From JAOUEA01 sp039933515 (lineage in GTDB: Bacteria; Actinomycetota; UBA4738; HRBIN12), in NCBI GenBank assembly GCA_039933515.1, contig JBDTNY010000129.1:1-64000 (forward strand): 64,000 bases of DNA, given 5' to 3'. How positions within the stretch are numbered: position 1 is the stretch's first letter; every line of letters starts with the position of its first letter. The notes under the pieces were generated by a model, which worked only from the letters and a program-made list of their open reading frames with translations, had not been told where the DNA came from and did no database searches. This document shows positions 33,751-41,718 of this stretch, piece after piece. A program made the translations under genes and the position numbers.

Positions 33751-34782
33751 ATGCGCAACCGAACACTCATCACCGTCCTCGCAGTCCTCGCCCTCGTCGC
33801 CTCCGTCCCGGCGTCCGCGGGCGGGGTGGTGATCATCGACCCGGTGAAGACCTCTGACAAGACCGAGTACCTGCCCGCGGCCTCGATCACGATGTCGCAC
33901 TCGTACTTCGCGTGGTCACAGAGTGGGCGCAACGGAGAGCACGTGCTCCTGGAGACCGACAGCGGGGTGGGAGTTCGTATCGACGACGCCGACTACAGCT
34001 GGGTGGGCGGGTTCGCCGAGGGCGATGCCCGGCTGATCTTCCAGCTCGCGAACCTCAGGGGCAACGCCGACTCGAACGTGAAGTTCTACGACCCCGAGCT
34101 CGACAAGATCTCTGCCGCCCCGGGCGGGATCAACACGGACGTATGGCAATGGTCGCCGACGTACGACACCGACGGCGCCAGCAAGCTCTGGATCCTTTAC
34201 GGCGAGAACCACTTCGCCACCCCGACGTCGCCGTGGCGGGTCCGGGTGTGGGACGAGGCGTCGGGTGTTCGCCGCACGCTCGCGGAAGCGACGAACCGGT
34301 GCCGGTGCATCTTCCCCGGGACGATCGCGTACCCCTTCGCCTCGTGGTCGAAGGGAGATCCCGGGAACGTGTTCGTGTACGACCTCGGCACCGACGTCCG
34401 CACGAGGCTCGCGCTGCCGGGAGATCGCGATGAGCACGCGATCACGGTGACCGCCGACGGGACGGCGTACGTCGCTCAGGACGGTGGCGCCTGCGGGACC
34501 AACCCGAAGCTCTATCGGGTGGCGCCCGACGGCACGCCGACGCTGATCGCCACCCTGCCCGCGGGAACCGAGCCGTTCACGCTGAGCACGCTCGACACGG
34601 GCGCAGGGATCGACCTGTACTTCGACCGATTCGCGTGTGCGAACAGCAACTACGACGTCTACGTGCTCCGGGGCGCCGATACGGTGGCGCGCCCGGTACG
34701 CCCGAACCGGATCGGTGGCGGCTCGCTGCCGCGCTCCGGCGGGCGCGCGCCGCTTCCTCCAGGCGCGATGCCGCCGCGCTGA
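33751..34782 (+). CDS. Secreted TolB/beta-propeller-like protein
   Basis: The 343-residue protein has a signal peptide (1 to about 24, ending VPASAGG). The rest has repeats typical of propeller blades (WQWSPTYDTDGASKLWIL, WRVRVWDEASG, FASWSKGDPGNVFVYDLGTD, LYRVAPDGTPTLIATLP). Cysteines near CRCIFPG, DGGACGT and DRFACAN may form disulphides. The C-terminus is a Pro/Arg-rich low-complexity tail. Function is unknown. It starts 42 nt after the hydrolase stop. Confidence 0.75.
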   Translation: MRNRTLITVLAVLALVASVPASAGGVVIIDPVKTSDKTEYLPAASITMSHSYFAWSQSGRNGEHVLLETDSGVGVRIDDADYSWVGGFAEGDARLIFQLANLRGNADSNVKFYDPELDKISAAPGGINTDVWQWSPTYDTDGASKLWILYGENHFATPTSPWRVRVWDEASGVRRTLAEATNRCRCIFPGTIAYPFASWSKGDPGNVFVYDLGTDVRTRLALPGDRDEHAITVTADGTAYVAQDGGACGTNPKLYRVAPDGTPTLIATLPAGTEPFTLSTLDTGAGIDLYFDRFACANSNYDVYVLRGADTVARPVRPNRIGGGSLPRSGGRAPLPPGAMPPR

Positions 34783-34945
34783 GAGGCGCCCCCCCCGAGT
34801 TCGCTGAGGCGTCAGGTCGAGCCGCGCCCTGCGAGGACGTCGGTCGAGATCGATCGCGGCAGCAGCTCCCCGTGCGTTCCAGGATGTCGGGGATCTCGAC
34901 GGCCATCGAGCATCGGCACGGCGCGAAGAACCGGGACCGTTTCGC

Positions 34946-36115
34946 TCATGCTCGTTCAGCCGGCAAGCCACCGCGCGCGTCGAGGTACCGTCGGTTGAAC
35001 GCCGCGATCCACTTCTCCTGGCGCGGATACATCCCGGCCGTGTAGTAACGCGAGGACACGCCTCGCTGGGCGAGCTCGCAGACGCGCCAGTCCTGCTGCG
35101 CCACCAGGTCGCGGAACTCGACGACCTCGCCCGGGTCGAACCCGTCGGCGGCGATCGTCTCGGGGCGGAAGAGGAATTCGCTGATCACGCGCGTGCGAGC
35201 CGGCGCGAGCGGCACGATCGTCACGGCGTTCACCGTCTCGGAGTGGTAGTTCAAGATCACGTTCGGGAACAGGTACACACCGTAGAAGGTGTGCGCGTCG
35301 ACCTCGTCGAGTCCCGGGAGCGTGGGGAGCGTGGACAGGCCGCTCGCCGTGAACGACGTCAGCCCGTGTCCCATGGAATTGCCGAGGAGCTGCCCGTCTT
35401 CCTCGACCTCTCCGCTCCGATAGAGCGGCACGATCTTCACGAGCTCGGGGTGCACGGTGGGGCAGTGCAGGCACTCGTGGTAGTTCTCGACCACGACCTT
35501 CCAGTTCGCTGCGACGTCGTACTCACGGCGGGCACCGACCCGGAGGTCACCGATCGCGTACCGCGCCAGCTCCAGCGGCGAGTCGGGCTGCGTCGCGACC
35601 ACCTCGCCGAGCGGCGGCGCCTGCCCGTCGAGGTTCACGAACACGAACCCCTCCCACTCGGCGAGCGCGATCGGCCAGAGCGACACCTCGCCGCGGTCGA
35701 TCCCGTCGTCGAGATCCACGTTCGGCGAACCCGCGAGCCGCCCGTCCAGGGCGTAGGTCCATGCGTGGTAGGGGCACTTGATCACCGTGCGGACCGAGCC
35801 GGATCCCTCGAGCAACATCGTGCCGCGGTGTCGGCAGGTGTTCGCGAAGGCCCGAAGGATCCCGTCGGCGCCGCGGAGCACGATCGGCGTCTCGCCCGCG
35901 ATCTCCGCCGTCAGGTAGTCGCCCGCATCGGGCAGCTGCTCGGCCCGCGCGACGCACATCCACGAACCTGCGAAGACCGCCTCCCGCTCGAACGCGAAGA
36001 CCTCGGGCGCGTGGTAGTCACGTCCCGGGAGCGTGGGCCAGGGAGGTCCGCCGAAAAGATCGCCATCCACGAGCGCCATCGTAGCGCCGAGCGCCGCGTC
36101 CTCGTTAGGTGTCAC
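34946..36115 (-). CDS. Rieske non-heme iron oxygenase, alpha subunit
   Basis: The 389-residue protein has an N-terminal Rieske [2Fe-2S] domain with C-x-H (CRHRG, about 93-97) and C-x2-H (CPYH, about 114-117). The catalytic domain has the mononuclear iron motif NYHECLHCPTVH (two His plus a later Asp). It belongs to the choline monooxygenase/glycine-betaine demethylase-like branch of ring-hydroxylating oxygenases. The electron donor is not encoded nearby. The GTG at 36115 overlaps the preceding gene's stop by 11 nt. An ATG at 36079 is the alternative start. Confidence 0.9.
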   Translation of the reverse strand: MTPNEDAALGATMALVDGDLFGGPPWPTLPGRDYHAPEVFAFEREAVFAGSWMCVARAEQLPDAGDYLTAEIAGETPIVLRGADGILRAFANTCRHRGTMLLEGSGSVRTVIKCPYHAWTYALDGRLAGSPNVDLDDGIDRGEVSLWPIALAEWEGFVFVNLDGQAPPLGEVVATQPDSPLELARYAIGDLRVGARREYDVAANWKVVVENYHECLHCPTVHPELVKIVPLYRSGEVEEDGQLLGNSMGHGLTSFTASGLSTLPTLPGLDEVDAHTFYGVYLFPNVILNYHSETVNAVTIVPLAPARTRVISEFLFRPETIAADGFDPGEVVEFRDLVAQQDWRVCELAQRGVSSRYYTAGMYPRQEKWIAAFNRRYLDARGGLPAERA

Positions 36116-37145
36116 GGCGTGCGATCTCCTCGCGGACCGCGGGCGCCACCACCGTGCCGAGCAGCTCGATCGCGTGCAGGAGCTGCTCGTGCGGGATCGA
36201 GCCGACGCTGAACTGGATCATGAACCGGTCGTGCTCGAAGATATCGTGCTGGAACAAGATCTTCTCGACCACTTGGTCGGGTGTGCCCACGAAGTTGGCG
36301 CCGCGCAGGGTGGTCGAGGCGACGTAGTCCTCGAGCTTCATCGGCTGCCAGCCGCGCTCGCGCCCGATCCGGTTCATCACCGTCGAGACCGAGGGCCACG
36401 AGATCTCGATCGCCTCTTGGGTCGTGTCCGCGATGAACCCGTGCGAGTTGATGCTCACCGCCGGCAGCGGATCGTGGCCGGCCTGCGCCGCGGCGTCGCG
36501 GTGGAGCTGCGCGAAAGGCGCGAACCGCTCGGGCATCCCGCCGATGATCGCGATCGCCATGGGCAGGCCCAGCGTCCCCGCGCGGAACGCCGACTCCGGC
36601 GCGCCGCCCACCGCGACCCAGATCGGGAGCTGGTCCTGCACCGGCCGGGGGTAGACCCCAAGATCGACGAGCGGTGCGCGGAACCGGCCCTGCCAGGTGA
36701 TGCGCTCGGACTCCCGGAGCTGCATCAGCAGCCGGAGCTTCTCGTCGAAGAGGTCGTCGTAATCGTGCAGGTCATAGCCGAAGAGCGGGAACGACTCGGT
36801 GAACGAGCCCCGGCCGGCCATGATCTCGGCGCGCCCGTTCGAGAGCAGGTCGACCTGCGCGAAGTCCTGGAACACGCGGACCGGGTCGTCGGAGCTGATC
36901 ACCGAGACCGCACTCGTGAGGCGGATGCGCTCGGTTCGGGCGGCCGCCGCAGCCAGCACGACCGCAGGTGACGAGACCACGAAGTCGGGCCGGTGATGCT
37001 CGCCGATCCCGAAGACGTCGAGCCCGAGTCGATCGGCGAGCTCGATCTCTTCCATCAGATCGCTCATCCGCCGGGCAGCGTCGATCTCCTCGCCCGTGAC
37101 CGGGTCCGGACCGCGCTCGACGAAGGTGTAGATGCCGATCTCCAT
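36105..37145 (-). CDS. LLM-class flavin-dependent oxidoreductase
   Basis: This 346-residue TIM-barrel protein is of the bacterial luciferase-like monooxygenase family: N-terminal EIGIYTFVERG, LADRLGLDVFGIGEHHRPDF (about 33-52), SAVSVISSDDPVRVFQDFAQVD, and the RAEIMAGRGSFTESFPLFG flavin-site segment. It uses FMNH2 or F420. The start was taken as the ATG at 37145. An in-frame open region upstream has no family similarity. The downstream Rieske gene overlaps its stop, so the pair probably acts in one oxidation pathway. Confidence 0.9.
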   Translation of the reverse strand: MEIGIYTFVERGPDPVTGEEIDAARRMSDLMEEIELADRLGLDVFGIGEHHRPDFVVSSPAVVLAAAAARTERIRLTSAVSVISSDDPVRVFQDFAQVDLLSNGRAEIMAGRGSFTESFPLFGYDLHDYDDLFDEKLRLLMQLRESERITWQGRFRAPLVDLGVYPRPVQDQLPIWVAVGGAPESAFRAGTLGLPMAIAIIGGMPERFAPFAQLHRDAAAQAGHDPLPAVSINSHGFIADTTQEAIEISWPSVSTVMNRIGRERGWQPMKLEDYVASTTLRGANFVGTPDQVVEKILFQHDIFEHDRFMIQFSVGSIPHEQLLHAIELLGTVVAPAVREEIARRDT

Positions 37146-37153
37146 GGCCACCG

Positions 37154-37159
37154 AGCTTA
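37154..37159 (-). promoter_or_regulatory. -10 box TAAGCT for the LLM oxidoreductase gene
   Basis: Minus-strand TAAGCT predicts transcription start 2 nt before the ATG at 37145. Confidence 0.45.
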
Positions 37160-37207
37160 CGAGCGCCCGGCCCGAGCGCCGAACGCTCGCCGGCCGGCCA
37201 AGATCGA

Positions 37208-38776
37208 CTACGCGCGCGCGCCGACGTCGAGCCACAGGACCCCGAGGTCGGGATCGGCGATCACGCTCTCGATCGTGCCGCCCGCCCGGTAGACGGGCGT
37301 GACTTCCTCGGTGAGGGGATCGATCCGGTAGACGGTGCCGTCATCGTCGCCCACCCACACGGCGTCGAATCCCGCGACCATCGAGGTCGGTGCCGACCCC
37401 ACCTGGACCGAGGTCGACGATCCCAGTGGGGTCACGGTGCCGGCGGACCGATCCAAGATCCAGAGGTCGCTGCCCGCGAATGCGATCTCGTCGACGCTCC
37501 CAGACTCGTGGATCGGCTGATCTGCCCGACCGGTCTCGGGATCGAACCGGACGATCTCCCCGGCGTACGAATCGAACCCCCAGACGGCCCCGTCGCCCAC
37601 GGCGAGCCCGTCGAGTTGACCGTCCGTGAGTTGCCACGCACGGGTGGCACCTGGGTCGCTCGGATCCACCCGGACGAGTCGCCCGTCGGTCATCGACACC
37701 CATACCGCGCCGTTGCCTACCACGAGATCCGACTCGTGCCCCCATTGTCCCGCGCCACCTGCGGCGATCCGATCCACGTAGTGGGTGAGCTCGTCGGTCG
37801 CAGGATTCGCCGTGACGACGCCGGATACCGTGGCCCACACCCGGTCGAATCCAGTGTCGATGTTGAGGTAGCCCGTGATGCCGAGGCTGATCGAGACCTG
37901 CTCCTCGTGCGCTGGATCGACGTGGACCAGGTTCGCGTTCCGCGGCAGCCACACCCCTCCCTGGCCCGCGGCGCCGTCCCCTTGGCCGGGAGCCCCCGAG
38001 CTCTGTTGGACCTCGATCGGGATGACCCGTTGTGGCACGCCGGTCGTCGGGTCCAGGCCAACGAGCACGGCCCGTGGCGGCCCGTCCGCGGCCGGAGCAC
38101 CGCCATCGTCGCGCGTGGCCAGGACGACCGCCCCCGCGACGAGCACGACGAGCGACGCGACGAGCACGACGAGCCACCGCGAGCGCCGGCGCGAGGCTCC
38201 CGCTTCTACGATCGCGTCGCGGCGCGCGCGGGCGGCGGCGTCGTCGGTCTCGGGAGACGTGACCGGATCATCGTCGATCCGCGTCACCCGATAGAGGTGA
38301 ACATCCTCGTCCAGGCCCTTGAGGTGGTGCGTCCCCGCGTCCTCGAATCCGATGCCGGCGCCCGCCAGCAACTCCTTCACCGACGACGACACCATGACGA
38401 CGCCACCCGTCGACGCGCTCATGATCCGTGCGCCCGCGTGCACGGCGATCCCGCCGGGCTTGCTGTCGACGATCTCGACCTCGCCGAAGTTCACCCCGGC
38501 GCGGATCTCGATCCCGAGTTCGCGGATCTCACGCTGCGCGGCGGCCGCGCAACGAACGGCGTCGGCCGGCACATCGAACGTCGCGAAGAATCCATCTCCC
38601 GCCGTGTCCTGTTCGTGTCCACCGAACAGCTTGAGATGAGCGCGAACGATCCGGTGGTGGCGGGCCAGGAGTCGGAGCCACCGCGTATCGCCCAGTTCGC
38701 TGGCCACGTCGGTCGACGACACGATGTCGGTGAACAGCACCGCGGCGAGCCGCCGGTCCCCGCCTCGCTTGCTCAT
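37208..38776 (-). CDS. Class III adenylate/guanylate cyclase-like receptor with extracytoplasmic beta-propeller
   Basis: The 522-residue protein has an N-terminal cyclase domain (about 8-170) with metal-binding D17 in FTDIVSST and D61 in TAGDGFFATF. One membrane helix (about 198-220) leads to a C-terminal propeller of short repeats (for example GNGAVWVSMTDGRLVRVDPSD). The usual substrate-recognising Lys before the GDG motif is Asp here (QDTAGDG), so purine choice or activity is uncertain. The topology is inverted relative to typical receptors, with the catalytic domain first. It would sense an envelope or extracellular ligand. CAGACT at 38788-38783 gives a leaderless-type start. Confidence 0.85.
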   Translation of the reverse strand: MSKRGGDRRLAAVLFTDIVSSTDVASELGDTRWLRLLARHHRIVRAHLKLFGGHEQDTAGDGFFATFDVPADAVRCAAAAQREIRELGIEIRAGVNFGEVEIVDSKPGGIAVHAGARIMSASTGGVVMVSSSVKELLAGAGIGFEDAGTHHLKGLDEDVHLYRVTRIDDDPVTSPETDDAAARARRDAIVEAGASRRRSRWLVVLVASLVVLVAGAVVLATRDDGGAPAADGPPRAVLVGLDPTTGVPQRVIPIEVQQSSGAPGQGDGAAGQGGVWLPRNANLVHVDPAHEEQVSISLGITGYLNIDTGFDRVWATVSGVVTANPATDELTHYVDRIAAGGAGQWGHESDLVVGNGAVWVSMTDGRLVRVDPSDPGATRAWQLTDGQLDGLAVGDGAVWGFDSYAGEIVRFDPETGRADQPIHESGSVDEIAFAGSDLWILDRSAGTVTPLGSSTSVQVGSAPTSMVAGFDAVWVGDDDGTVYRIDPLTEEVTPVYRAGGTIESVIADPDLGVLWLDVGARA

Positions 38777-38782
38777 CGCGTC

Positions 38783-38788
38783 AGTCTG
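38783..38788 (-). promoter_or_regulatory. -10-like box CAGACT for the cyclase-like gene
   Basis: Minus-strand CAGACT (one mismatch to TANNNT) predicts a start exactly at the ATG at 38776. Confidence 0.35.
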
Positions 38789-38825
38789 GGTTCAGCAAGG
38801 CGCGGGGGCAAGTGGCGATGCCGGA

Positions 38826-39410
38826 TCAGGCCGTGGGCAGGTACGCGGGCCGGGCGGCCTCGTACGCGGTGATCTTCTCCTCGTTCCGCAGGCTCAGGCC
38901 GATGTCGTCGAGACCTTCAAGCATGCGCCAGCGCGTGAACGGCTCCATGTCGAAGACCTCGTCGATGCCAGGCGCGCGGACCACGAGCCCGTCGAGGTCG
39001 ACGACGATCCGTGTGGTCGGATCGTCGAGCACGGCGTCCATCAGCGCGCGGACCGACTCCTCGCGGAGCTCGACGGGGAGCAGCCCGATCTTCGTGCAGT
39101 TGTTGCGGAAGATGTCGGCGAAGCTCGGGGCGATCACCGCCCTGAAGCCGGCGTCCTCGATCGCCCAGGGAGCGTGCTCACGGCTCGACCCGCACCCGAA
39201 GTTCGGCCCGGCGATCAAGACGGACGCTCCCGCGTAGCGCGGGTCGTTCATCACGAACGAGGGATCCTTACGCCACTCGTCGAACAGGAACGGCCCGAAG
39301 CCGGAGCGTTCGACGCGCTTCAGGTACTGCGCGGGGATGATCTGGTCGGTGTCGACGTCGGACCGGTCAAGGGGCAGGGCCGTGCCCTCGATGATCGTGA
39401 TCGGCTCCAT
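38826..39410 (-). CDS. leuD: 3-isopropylmalate dehydratase small subunit
   Basis: This is the swivelling subunit of isopropylmalate isomerase, the second leucine-biosynthesis step. The 194 residues contain DVDTDQIIPAQYLKRVERSGFG (about 18-39), GPNFGCGSSREHAPWAI and FADIFRNNCTKIGLLPV, all typical of LeuD. It overlaps the leuC stop by one nucleotide (TGATG), which is the standard coupled order leuC-leuD. Confidence 0.96.
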   Translation of the reverse strand: MEPITIIEGTALPLDRSDVDTDQIIPAQYLKRVERSGFGPFLFDEWRKDPSFVMNDPRYAGASVLIAGPNFGCGSSREHAPWAIEDAGFRAVIAPSFADIFRNNCTKIGLLPVELREESVRALMDAVLDDPTTRIVVDLDGLVVRAPGIDEVFDMEPFTRWRMLEGLDDIGLSLRNEEKITAYEAARPAYLPTA

Positions 39411-40816
39411 CAGCTCAGGTCCCCTCGCAGGTCTTCTGGGGTCGCGAAGTGGCCGGCGATCGCGGTGGCTGCCGCCACCGCCGGGCTGACAAGATGGGTG
39501 CGTCCACCCTTGCCCTGACGTCCTTCGAAGTTGCGGTTGCTCGTCGAGGCGCTGCGCTCGCCCGGCGCCAGGATGTCGGGGTTCATGCCCAGGCACATCG
39601 AGCAGCCCGCGCCGCGCCATTCGAAGCCCGCCGCCTCGAACACCTTGTCGAGCCCCTCCTTCTCGGCCTGGATCTTCACCGCGACCGAGCCGGGGACGAC
39701 CAGTCCGCGGATCCCGTCGGCCACCCGCCGGCCGTCGACCACCTTCGCGGCGACGTGCAGGTCCTCCATCCGGGAATTCGTGCACGAGCCGATGAAGACC
39801 GTGTTCGGGCGTACCTCCCGGATCGGCGTACCGGGGGCGAGGTCCATGTACGCCAGCGCCCGCGCGGCGGCCTCGCGCTTTCCCGGATCGTCGAACGCGT
39901 CGGGGTCGGGTACCGCGTCGTCGATCGTGACCGACTGCGCCGGGTTGGTGCCCCAGCTCACGTACGGCTTCAGCGCGCCGGCGTCGAGCGTGACCTCGGC
40001 GTCGAACGCCGCGCCTTCGTCGGTGGGAAGCGACCGCCAGTCCTCGAGCGCGGACTCCCAGTCGGCGCCCGTCGGGGCATGCGGCCTGCCTTCCACGTAG
40101 GCGAATGTCGTGTCGTCGGGCGCGACCACGCCGGCGCGCGCCCCGCCCTCGATCGACATGTTGCAGATCGTCATGCGGCCCTCCATCGAGAGCGCGCGGA
40201 TCGCGGAGCCCCGGTACTCGATCACGTGTCCGACGCCGCCGCCGGTCCCGATCCGGTTGATGATCGCGAGGATGATGTCCTTGGCGCTGCACCCGAGCGG
40301 CAGCCCGCCGTCGACGGTGACCGCCATCGTCTTCGCCTTCGTCTGCGGGAGGGTCTGGGTGGCGAGCACGTGCTCAACCTCACTGGTGCCGATCCCGAAG
40401 GCGAGCGCCCCGAACGCGCCGTGGGTCGAGGTATGGGAGTCGCCACAGACGATCGTCATTCCGGGCTGCGTGTAGCCCATCTCCGGGCCGATCACGTGCA
40501 CGATCCCCTGCCCCGCCGAGCCCCACGGGTAGAGCGTGACGCCGAACTCATCGGCGTTGGTTCGGAGCGCCTCCATCTGGCGAGCGCTGACTTCGTCGGT
40601 CACTGGGCCGTCGGTGGTGGGCACGTTGTGATCCATCGTCGCGACCGTGAGGTCGGGCCGCCGGACGGGACGACCGTGCAGCCGAAGACCGTCGAACGCT
40701 TGCGGGCTCGTCACCTCGTGCACCAGGTGGAGGTCGACGTAGAGCAGGTCGGGCTCGCCGTCGGCGCGATGCACGACGTGGCGTTCCCAGACCTTCTCGG
40801 CGAGCGTCTGCGGCAT
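39410..40816 (-). CDS. leuC: 3-isopropylmalate dehydratase large subunit
   Basis: This is the iron-sulphur subunit of isopropylmalate isomerase. The 468 residues carry the [4Fe-4S] cysteines in GSCTNS and CSMCLGMNPD, plus GDSHTSTHGAFGALAFGIGTSEVEH and TMDHNVPT of the aconitase superfamily. The ATG has an AAGGAGAAGG Shine-Dalgarno sequence. It is divergent from an IclR-type regulator whose intergenic region has a long inverted repeat, so expression is probably controlled by that regulator. Confidence 0.97.
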   Translation of the reverse strand: MPQTLAEKVWERHVVHRADGEPDLLYVDLHLVHEVTSPQAFDGLRLHGRPVRRPDLTVATMDHNVPTTDGPVTDEVSARQMEALRTNADEFGVTLYPWGSAGQGIVHVIGPEMGYTQPGMTIVCGDSHTSTHGAFGALAFGIGTSEVEHVLATQTLPQTKAKTMAVTVDGGLPLGCSAKDIILAIINRIGTGGGVGHVIEYRGSAIRALSMEGRMTICNMSIEGGARAGVVAPDDTTFAYVEGRPHAPTGADWESALEDWRSLPTDEGAAFDAEVTLDAGALKPYVSWGTNPAQSVTIDDAVPDPDAFDDPGKREAAARALAYMDLAPGTPIREVRPNTVFIGSCTNSRMEDLHVAAKVVDGRRVADGIRGLVVPGSVAVKIQAEKEGLDKVFEAAGFEWRGAGCSMCLGMNPDILAPGERSASTSNRNFEGRQGKGGRTHLVSPAVAAATAIAGHFATPEDLRGDLS

Positions 40817-40855
40817 CGTGCCTTCTCCTTCCGAGCTCTCTGGCATCCGGCGGTT

Positions 40856-40893
40856 GTCCCGTATAGTGGAACTGTGGTACCGATATACGGGAC
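40856..40893. promoter_or_regulatory. Long inverted repeat over the ndgR-leuC divergent promoter
   Basis: GTCCCGTATA (40856-40865) and its exact complement TATACGGGAC (40884-40893) are 10-bp arms 18 nt apart. The second arm ends at the base before the regulator's ATG. TATAGT (40862-40867) overlaps the first arm and can serve as the regulator's -10, with a 20-nt leader. The repeat therefore covers that promoter and faces leuC, and is a strong candidate operator for the IclR-type protein. Confidence 0.7.
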
Positions 40894-41670
40894 ATGACCG
40901 TACCAGACGTCCCTGGAGGCGCGCCACCTCCCCTCGATACCGGGGTCGGCGTGCTCGACCGTTCCGTGGCGATCCTCGACGCCGTCGACCGTGGCGCCCG
41001 AACCCTGGCCGAGGTGGTGGCGGCGACGGGCCTGTCGCGGACCACGGCACACCGGCTGCTGCAGGCCATGGAGCGCCACGCGCTGCTGGGCCACGATCGT
41101 GGGACGGGCTATCGGCTCGGCGCGCATCTCGCCAGGCTCTCTACCGGCTCGCTCCGCTCGATGCCCTGGCGCAAGCTCGCGCGTGGTTCCCTCACTCGGC
41201 TCGCGGCGGTCACCGGCGAGAGCGCACAGCTTTACGTGCGCGAGGGTGACGTCCGTGTCTGCGTGGAGGCGGTGGAGTCCACGAACGAGCTCCGCACGAT
41301 CGTGCCGGTCGGTGCCCGGCTGCCCCTGACGGCCGGCTCCGCCGGCAAGGTCTTCCTGGCGTGGGCGTCGCCCGCCGACCGCGAACGCTTGGTCGACGGC
41401 GCGCCCGCCGTGACGCGCCGAACCCCCACGGGGGGCACGCTCATGCGAGACCTCGCGACCGTGCGGCGGCGCGGCTGGGCCTCGAGCGCCGGCGAACGGG
41501 AGGACGGCGTTGGCTCGGTGAGCGCGCCCGCGCTCGCGCCGGACGGCGAGCCGCTTGCGGTGGTATCGATCTCCGGACCGATCTCCCGCGTGGGCGGGGC
41601 TGCCGCGGGGCCGCAGCTGCTCGCGGTCCGGGCCGCCGCCCGGGAGATCGAGGCCGCCGTGCGCGCCTGA
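40894..41670 (+). CDS. ndgR: IclR-family regulator, NdgR-like
   Basis: The 258-residue protein has an N-terminal winged helix (VAILDAVDRGARTLAEVVAATGLSRTTAHRLLQAM, about 25-59) and a C-terminal IclR effector domain (QLYVREGDVRVCVEAVESTNELR). In Streptomyces, NdgR-type IclR proteins are encoded divergently from leuCD and regulate leucine and other amino-acid genes. The divergent leuCD arrangement here supports the same identity. The symbol is by analogy. The long inverted repeat next to the start suggests autoregulation. Confidence 0.85.
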   Translation: MTVPDVPGGAPPPLDTGVGVLDRSVAILDAVDRGARTLAEVVAATGLSRTTAHRLLQAMERHALLGHDRGTGYRLGAHLARLSTGSLRSMPWRKLARGSLTRLAAVTGESAQLYVREGDVRVCVEAVESTNELRTIVPVGARLPLTAGSAGKVFLAWASPADRERLVDGAPAVTRRTPTGGTLMRDLATVRRRGWASSAGEREDGVGSVSAPALAPDGEPLAVVSISGPISRVGGAAAGPQLLAVRAAAREIEAAVRA

Positions 41671-41704
41671 TCGGGGCGGGTATACGTCCGAACCCCCGCT
41701 GCCG

Positions 41705-41710
41705 TATCCT
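41705..41710 (+). promoter_or_regulatory. -10 box TATCCT for the mannosyltransferase gene
   Basis: TATCCT predicts a start at 41717, 2 nt before the ATG. Confidence 0.5.
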
Positions 41711-41718
41711 CGAACGGC

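Noticed and set aside
38826..40292. A 488-codon minus-strand frame overlapping leuC and leuD
   Set aside because: Its N-terminal part is an out-of-frame reading of leuC and only the leuD part is real. The leuD start at 39410 explains it.
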